From MGNI01 sp964353875 (GTDB lineage: Bacteria > Chloroflexota > Anaerolineae > Anaerolineales > E44-bin32), in the NCBI GenBank assembly GCA_964353875.1, contig CAYGXU010000109.1, positions 1 through 10,937 on the forward strand: a stretch of 10,937 nucleotides of DNA. Direction: 5' to 3'. Position 1 is the first letter of the stretch. Each line of letters opens with the position of its first letter. The translations under genes were made by a program, and so were the position numbers. The notes below the pieces were generated by a model. That model had not been told where the DNA came from. It did no database searches and worked only from the letters and a program-made list of their open reading frames with translations. Shown piece by piece: positions 6,454 through 10,937 of this stretch.

Positions 6454-7317
6454 ATGGCTGTGAAGGTCAGTCGTAGGGGTTTCTTAAAAGCATTCGCCCA
6501 TGTCATGATCGCCTCCGGGTTCACTGGATTCGGCCTGTATGAATATGGCTTTCACATCGAGCCGGATTGGCTATGCGTGGAAGAGACGATTGTCCCGATC
6601 AGAGGGCTGGGGAGCGCCTTTGATGGTTTCCGCATCGTCCAATTGAGTGACTTTCACCTCTCCCCCTATACCGAGATCGCCCTCATTCAAAAAGCGGTTG
6701 AGAAAGCTAATTACCTTGAACCTGATCTGGTCGTACTAACCGGTGACTATGTCCTCGACTGGCCGGAAGCCATTTTTGATCTGGCACCTATCTTCTCTCA
6801 ATTGGATGCGAAGCACGGCATTTATGCCATTCTTGGCAACCACGATTATTGGACCAATGCCGAAATCGTTTCACTAGGCTTTCAAGAGGCGCGCATTCCG
6901 CTTTTGAAGAACTCAGGCCGCCCCATCCATTTCGGGCAACAGGCGATCCATCTAATTGGCCTGGAGGATGGCTGGAGTTACGTGGAAGGTGTAGGACCGG
7001 ATCTTGAACTTGCCCTGCGCGATCTGCCCTCTGGATTCCCCATCGTGCTTCTCATGCATGAGCCCGATTTTGCTGACCTGCTCTTACAAGATGACCGAAT
7101 CTCTCTTCAGCTATCCGGGCATAGCCATGGTGGCCAGGTGCGCGTTCCTATCTATGGCGCGCCTATCCTGCCTTTGTATGGCCGGAAATATGAAGCCGGG
7201 CTCTATCGCGTGAACCGAACATGGTTGTATGTCAACCGCGGGATCGGCGTAGTCCCCCCGCCAATAAGATTGAACTGTCGTCCGGAGATTACCCAGATCA
7301 CGCTCACATGCCAATGA
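6454..7317 (+). CDS. Tat-exported metallophosphoesterase (YkuE-like)
   Basis: A calcineurin-type phosphoesterase of 287 residues with the full two-metal site: DFH (Asp66, His68), GDY (Asp98), GNHD (Asn129, His130), His202 in LLMHEPD, and GHSHGG (His223, His225). The N-terminus carries a textbook twin-arginine signal, SRRGFLK (6-12), followed by a hydrophobic stretch to about residue 33. No clear signal-peptidase site is visible, so it may be exported or remain anchored on the outer face of the membrane. YkuE of Bacillus is a known Tat substrate of this family found at the cell wall, and relatives such as LpxG act on lipid diphosphates. The substrate here is unknown, though the neighbouring MurJ gene makes an envelope role attractive. 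ATG 6454 follows GGGAAGGG closely. The next gene starts 160 bases downstream from its own promoter, so this is probably a single-gene unit. Confidence 0.9.
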   Translation: MAVKVSRRGFLKAFAHVMIASGFTGFGLYEYGFHIEPDWLCVEETIVPIRGLGSAFDGFRIVQLSDFHLSPYTEIALIQKAVEKANYLEPDLVVLTGDYVLDWPEAIFDLAPIFSQLDAKHGIYAILGNHDYWTNAEIVSLGFQEARIPLLKNSGRPIHFGQQAIHLIGLEDGWSYVEGVGPDLELALRDLPSGFPIVLLMHEPDFADLLLQDDRISLQLSGHSHGGQVRVPIYGAPILPLYGRKYEAGLYRVNRTWLYVNRGIGVVPPPIRLNCRPEITQITLTCQ

Positions 7318-7330
7318 CGAACAGCAAATA

Positions 7331-7342
7331 AGAAGCGCTTCT
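7331..7342. repeat. Perfect 12-base palindrome after the metallophosphoesterase
   Basis: AGAAGCGCTTCT is self-complementary and lies 13 bases beyond the metallophosphoesterase stop. As RNA it could form only a short stem without a loop, and no T-run follows, so a terminator is not supported. A protein-binding site is possible but unproven. Confidence 0.25.
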
Positions 7343-7462
7343 CCCTACGCAATGCGAGGTCAATCACCATTTTCTGTAAGAGAAATCACCTTCACAAAGA
7401 GGAATCGTCTATAGAAGTATCATTCACTATTCGCCTATGAGGATACCTTCCTGTGCACTCCC

Positions 7463-7471
7463 TGCTATAAT
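7463..7471 (+). promoter_or_regulatory. Extended -10 promoter of murJ, leaderless start
   Basis: TGCTATAAT is a perfect extended -10 element; no good -35 is seen at 16-18 bases upstream. Transcription would begin 6-9 bases after the box, at about 7478-7480, which is the GTG start codon of murJ itself. The bases between (CCTTTCCT) contain no ribosome-binding purines, which agrees with a leaderless mRNA. Confidence 0.6.
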
Positions 7472-7479
7472 CCTTTCCT

Positions 7480-9051
7480 GTGAGCGAGTTCAGCAACGCG
7501 GCCCACCACCAGATCACGCGCGCTGCCGGCGTGGTGATGATCGGCATGGCTTTGTCCAGCCTGGCTGGGCTTATGACTACCATGCTGGTCTCGCATACCT
7601 TTGGAACAAGCTATGATCTCGACGCCTTCTATGCCGCAAACCGGCTGACGGAAATCGTCTTCAATTTGATGGCCGGAGGCGCACTGGCCTCGGCCTTCGT
7701 TCCCACATTCACAGGCTTCCTGGCCAAGGGCGACCGCCATGGAGCCTGGCGTTTGGCCTCCTCGATCGGCAACCTGGTCTTGCTGTCTATGACTGCGGTT
7801 GCCATCCTCGCAGCTCTGATGGCGCCCTGGCTCGTTCGCAACATCCTCGCTCCTGGCTTTAAAGATGCTGCCCAAATCCTACTCACGGTAAACCTGCTGC
7901 GTATCATGCTGATTTCCTCGATCATCTTCGGAATCAGCGGCTTGATAATGGGCATCCTCAATGCTCACCAACACTTCTTTTTGCCAGCGCTGGCTCCTGC
8001 CTTTTACCGTGCCGGATGGATCCTGGGAATCGGTCTCCTGGTTCCCAAAATGGGCATCTATGGTCTGGCATGGGGGGTTGTATTGGGCGCCTTGTTGCAT
8101 CTTCTCGTGCAGATTCCAGGCTTGCGTGGTCGACAAGCGAGTTATGATCGGCGTTTAGGCCTTGGCGACCCTTCCGTGCGTCTGGTCGGGCGATTGATGG
8201 CACCGCGTTTGTTGGGCGTGGCCGTAGTGCAGATTAATTTCCTGGTGAACACTATCCTGGCCTCCTCCCAACCGGAAGGAAGCCTGGCAGCCCTCAACAT
8301 CGCCTTAGCGTTGATGATCATGCCCCAGGCTGTGATTGCCCAAGCGACTGCCATCGCCGCCTTTCCGACCTTTTCCGAGCAATTCGCCCGCCGAGAAATG
8401 GATGCGATGCGCACCTCACTATCAAGCACATTGCGCAGCGTCTTCTTCCTCTCCCTCCCTGCCAGCCTGGGATTGATCTTATTACGCAAACCGCTGGTTA
8501 CTCTCTTACTCGAACGGGGCGCGTTCGATATCGACTCGACTGAAAAAGTGGTCTGGGCCTTGTTGTGGTACGCCGCTGGTTTGGTGGGACATGCCCTGCT
8601 GGAAGTGATCGTGCGTGCATTTTACGCCATGCAGGACACGCGTACTCCCGTGATTGTCGGTGTGGTAGCCATGAGTCTTAACATCGCTTTTAGTCTGCTT
8701 TTCTCCCGGCTTTTCATCTTACTGGGCTGGGCTCCTCATGGCGGCTTAGCCCTGGCGAACTCACTTGCTACTGCGTTAGAATGCATTACGCTTCTCTTCC
8801 TGATCCATCGTCGTTTACAAGGCTTGGAATGGAATTCCCTCCTCAAGGGCACGCTTCTAATCATATGCGCCTCCATCTTCATGATCCTGGTTTTGTTAAT
8901 CTGGGCAGATACGATGGAAGGAGAAAGCGCCTGGCTGGTAGGAGGAGCGGGGGTGCTCCTCGGCTTCATCAGCTATTGGCTGGCTGCTCTGGTTTTGCAC
9001 CTGCCGGAACCGAAGCAGTACATACAAGTGGTCATTCGTCGGCGTTCATAA
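7480..9051 (+). CDS. murJ: MurJ/MviN-family lipid II flippase
   Basis: A 523-residue polytopic membrane protein of the MOP superfamily. Hydrophobic segments are spread along the whole length, consistent with the 14 helices of MurJ, which moves lipid II to the outer face of the membrane for peptidoglycan synthesis. Family traits: DAFYAANRLTEIVFNLMAGGALASAFVPTF (about 48-77), the ILNAHQHFFLPALAPAF stretch near 160, and RAFYAMQDTRTPVIVGV in the second half. By eye, positions equivalent to E. coli Arg18, Arg24, Arg52 and Arg270 are not arginine here, so export of lipid II or of a different polyprenyl lipid remains open. The GTG start at 7480 has no ribosome site but sits immediately behind an extended -10 box. 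The gene converges on xseB with a large hairpin repeat between the two. Confidence 0.88.
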   Translation: MSEFSNAAHHQITRAAGVVMIGMALSSLAGLMTTMLVSHTFGTSYDLDAFYAANRLTEIVFNLMAGGALASAFVPTFTGFLAKGDRHGAWRLASSIGNLVLLSMTAVAILAALMAPWLVRNILAPGFKDAAQILLTVNLLRIMLISSIIFGISGLIMGILNAHQHFFLPALAPAFYRAGWILGIGLLVPKMGIYGLAWGVVLGALLHLLVQIPGLRGRQASYDRRLGLGDPSVRLVGRLMAPRLLGVAVVQINFLVNTILASSQPEGSLAALNIALALMIMPQAVIAQATAIAAFPTFSEQFARREMDAMRTSLSSTLRSVFFLSLPASLGLILLRKPLVTLLLERGAFDIDSTEKVVWALLWYAAGLVGHALLEVIVRAFYAMQDTRTPVIVGVVAMSLNIAFSLLFSRLFILLGWAPHGGLALANSLATALECITLLFLIHRRLQGLEWNSLLKGTLLIICASIFMILVLLIWADTMEGESAWLVGGAGVLLGFISYWLAALVLHLPEPKQYIQVVIRRRS

Positions 9052-9122
9052 AAATAGATAAGACATCACCTGCGGGAATCTGCTCGATGGTAACTGAGGC
9101 AAATGGATGTATCTCTTCTTTA

Positions 9123-9186
9123 TCACACAAAGATACGAAGACATTAAGATTTTCCTTTTTCTTTGCGCCTTTGTGTCTTGGTGTGA
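9123..9186. repeat. CACAAAG/CTTTGTG-type inverted repeat between convergent genes
   Basis: The 27-base arms 9123-9149 (TCACACAAAGATACGAAG...) and 9160-9186 (...CTTTGTGTCTTGGTGTGA) pair at 20 positions plus three wobbles, around a pyrimidine-rich 10-base loop. The wording resembles the dispersed CACAAAGACACGAAG hairpin elements common between genes in many environmental bacterial genomes. It sits between the 3' ends of murJ and xseB and could act as a two-way transcription stop, though only a TTTT follows on the plus strand. Confidence 0.6.
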
Positions 9187-9230
9187 GGCTTTTAGAACTT
9201 ATCCAGTGGTTTGCTATCGAAATAGGAAAA

Positions 9231-9485
9231 TCACTCCTCATCGATCAATAACTCGGTCTCTTCGTATCCGCCCGCCTCATCCGAGGAGAGTTGTCGTAGT
9301 CGTAACTCGGCTTTTTCTAACAACTGGCTACACTGCGCTGCCAGCGCCTGACCTCGTTCAAAGAGGGCCAGGCTGTCTTCCAGCGGCAATTCGCTGGTCT
9401 CTATCTTTTCAACCAGGTCTTTAAGCTCCTGGAAGGCTTCCTCGTACTTCATTTCTTGCGGTGATTTGACCTGCGTTTTGCTCAT
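9231..9485 (-). CDS. xseB: Exonuclease VII small subunit
   Basis: This 84-residue protein has the usual length and the signature of XseB: YEEAFQELKDLVEKIETSELPLEDSLALFERG (about 14-45), forming the first helices of a helical hairpin, then LAAQCSQLLEKAELRLRQL. Several XseB copies wrap the XseA stalk to give exonuclease VII, which degrades single-stranded DNA to short oligonucleotides from both ends during repair. The acidic tail (SSDEAGGYEETELLIDEE) is typical. ATG 9485 is preceded by AGGAG about 12 bases upstream, with an A-run between. It follows xseA in the same direction after a 117-base spacer, longer than the tight spacing often seen for this pair. Confidence 0.93.
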   Translation of the reverse strand: MSKTQVKSPQEMKYEEAFQELKDLVEKIETSELPLEDSLALFERGQALAAQCSQLLEKAELRLRQLSSDEAGGYEETELLIDEE

Positions 9486-9602
9486 TTTTTTCCGTCTCTC
9501 CTGAGATCCTCACGACAACGACTGAGCGAAGCGATCCCCTCCTTCACGCTGGCCGCGCCTGCTATGCTTCTTGGATCGTCCGTCAGCCCGTTGGATTTGA
9601 CT
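9486..9602. other. xseA-xseB spacer with repeat-like sequence
   Basis: The 117 bases between xseA and xseB hold GAGCGAAGCGATCCCC and the short palindrome TGAGATCCTCA. Both resemble the GCGAAGCGATC-type dispersed intergenic repeats seen in various bacteria. No ORF of note lies here. The spacer may carry an inserted repeat between two genes that are often nearly adjacent. Confidence 0.35.
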
Positions 9603-10907
9603 TCAAATCTCCGACTCCTTATGGGGGACAATCTCAGCACCAAATTCACCATCGCTGACTTGTACCCGCACCCGATCCCCTACTTCCACCTGGCGAACAG
9701 TGCGAACCAGAATTCCATCATCCTCTCGGTTTACCAGGGCGAAGCCTCTGGCCAGTACTGCAGAAGGACTTACCACACGCAGGGTTTGAGTCAGACCTTC
9801 GATGGATGCCCTTCTCAATGCCAGGCGATGGCGTACTGCTGCTGATAGCCTAAAGATAAGATCGTCAACCTGTTGTTGCGCATTAAGGATCAGGGCTCGA
9901 GGGGAAAGGCGGAACAAAGCTGACCTAAGACTCTCCAGTTCCCATCGCAAACCGCGCAATTGCTCTGCAAATAACTTCTCCATGCGCAGCTTCATTTCAA
10001 GTAAATGATCCAACAATTGCGCTTTGTTTGGGGTTGCGACTTCCGCTGCGGCAGAGGGCGTGGGCGCACGTACATCGGCGGCGAAATCCGCCAGGATGAT
10101 ATCGGTTTCATGTCCGATCCCAGAAACGATCGGGATCGCAGAAGCAGCGATGGCACGTACCACCGATTCATCGTTGAATGCCCACAGATCCTCCATCGAG
10201 CCTCCCCCACGGGCCATTAAAATCACATCCGGTTTAACCACCACATTCATGGTTTCCAGGGCTGCCACGATCTTCGCTGGCGCCTCCTCTCCCTGGACGG
10301 GTGTAGGCACCAAGATCAATTCCACAAGTGGAAAACGGCGTCGAAGGACATTGACTACGTCGCGCAAGGCAGCAGAAGAGGGGGAAGTTACCACACCGAT
10401 GCGGCTTGGCCACAGCGGTAGTGGACGTTTACGCTCGGGCGCGAACAGCCCTTCTCGCTCGAGAAGCTCCTTTCGACGCAGGAATTCTTGAAAGAGCATT
10501 CCCACACCCGCCGGTCGAATTTGGTCTGCATAGAGTTGATAAACCCCTCCGGCCTCATAAACACTCATCCGCCCGTGAACTTCAACCGCCTCGCCATCAC
10601 GCGCAGGTCGCGTAAGTCGGGCGACATCCGGTCGCCACATGACACAGCGTAAAGAGGCGCTCTCATCTTTTAATGTGAAATACGTGTGACCGGAAGAAGG
10701 ACGGGAAAGGTTCGAGATCTCCCCAGACACCCAAATGTCCTGTAAACGGTAATCACTCTCGATCAGCATCCTCAAATGCCGGTTAAGATCGGAGACTGTC
10801 CAGATGAGAGCATCAAAATTAAAAAAGGAGTATTGGCCCACATCGCGTAGCATACCGCCGCATTCAAGGACTGTCAACCAAAGGGTGCATTCCACGGAGT
10901 GTTGCAT
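9603..10907 (-). CDS. xseA: Exonuclease VII large subunit
   Basis: XseA is the catalytic subunit of exonuclease VII. Seen in order: WTVSDLNRHL (36-45) opening the OB-fold, VSGEISNLSRPSSGHTYFTLKD (60-81) and CVMWR (88-92) in that fold, then IGVVTSPSSAALRDVV (170-185) and ILMARGGGSMEDLWAFNDESVVRAI (229-253) in the nuclease domain. It continues with GIGHETDIILADFAADVRAPTPSAAAE (263-289), the charged helical stalk, and SPSAVLARGFALV near the C-terminus. At 434 residues it is the normal length. The start is uncertain. ATG 10907 has GGGAG six bases upstream, but the first 22 residues are unlike the family. An in-frame GTG at 10841 gives a normal N-terminus (VGQYSFFNFD...WTVSDLNR) and lies 7 bases behind a -10 box. 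The outer start is annotated here; the inner one may be the true start. xseB follows. Confidence 0.95.
   Translation of the reverse strand: MQHSVECTLWLTVLECGGMLRDVGQYSFFNFDALIWTVSDLNRHLRMLIESDYRLQDIWVSGEISNLSRPSSGHTYFTLKDESASLRCVMWRPDVARLTRPARDGEAVEVHGRMSVYEAGGVYQLYADQIRPAGVGMLFQEFLRRKELLEREGLFAPERKRPLPLWPSRIGVVTSPSSAALRDVVNVLRRRFPLVELILVPTPVQGEEAPAKIVAALETMNVVVKPDVILMARGGGSMEDLWAFNDESVVRAIAASAIPIVSGIGHETDIILADFAADVRAPTPSAAAEVATPNKAQLLDHLLEMKLRMEKLFAEQLRGLRWELESLRSALFRLSPRALILNAQQQVDDLIFRLSAAVRHRLALRRASIEGLTQTLRVVSPSAVLARGFALVNREDDGILVRTVRQVEVGDRVRVQVSDGEFGAEIVPHKESEI
10849..10877 (-). promoter_or_regulatory. Promoter inside the 5' end of xseA
   Basis: On the minus strand a perfect TTGACA (10877-10872) is separated by 17 bases from TATGCT (10854-10849). 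Transcription would begin about 7 bases later, next to the in-frame GTG at 10841-10839, giving a leaderless mRNA whose protein begins at the conserved N-terminus of XseA. An upstream promoter beyond the window edge cannot be excluded. Confidence 0.5.
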
Positions 10908-10937
10908 CCTGTACTCCCGCGGCTAGATTTGGAGCGG

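Noticed and set aside
10024..10491. 155-codon open frame on the plus strand
   Set aside because: Antisense to the nuclease domain of xseA; low-complexity Arg/Ser composition typical of a shadow frame.
1..10937. CRISPR arrays, tRNA or rRNA genes, transposases, phage genes
   Set aside because: No regularly spaced repeats, no tRNA T-loop and acceptor pattern, and no matching proteins in any frame.

Overview
The window reads as a chromosomal stretch of a free-living bacterium, most likely a Chloroflexota (Anaerolineae-like) genome. This rests only on protein flavour recalled from memory: a PccB-type acyl-CoA carboxylase subunit next to fabF/fabH, an archaeal/SCP2-like thiolase, and the particular MurJ variant. 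Base composition is about half G+C. No tRNA, rRNA, CRISPR array, insertion sequence or phage gene was seen.

Left block (1-3532, minus strand): a compact lipid operon, fabF > fabH > acyl-CoA carboxylase carboxyltransferase. fabF and fabH overlap by ATGA, and the third gene begins about 30 bases after fabH and runs off the left edge. Together they supply malonyl-CoA (carboxylase), start fatty-acid chains (FabH) and elongate them (FabF). The FabH carries an unusual, strongly basic C-terminal tail.

Divergent from this operon, across a 240-base AT-rich spacer with a perfect 12-base palindrome, is a thiolase-fold gene (3772-4920, plus). By eye alignment its catalytic cysteine is a methionine while both histidine motifs are kept. 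It is the most interesting protein in the window.

Middle block: a TehB-like SAM methyltransferase (minus) converges on the thiolase gene. Upstream of it lies a 680-base stretch without a convincing gene (5772-6453) that holds several strong inverted repeats. It separates the methyltransferase from a Tat-exported metallophosphoesterase (plus). Downstream is a MurJ-family lipid flippase (plus), whose GTG start sits right behind an extended -10 box, suggesting a leaderless mRNA.

Right block (minus strand): xseA and xseB, the two subunits of exonuclease VII, converge on murJ. A large hairpin repeat of the CACAAAG/CTTTGTG type lies between murJ and xseB. A TTGACA-17-TATGCT promoter lies inside the annotated 5' end of xseA and again points to a leaderless GTG start. 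The window is mostly housekeeping. The points worth a second look are the cysteine-less thiolase, the FabH tail, the arginine-poor MurJ, the structured non-coding region and the leaderless starts.
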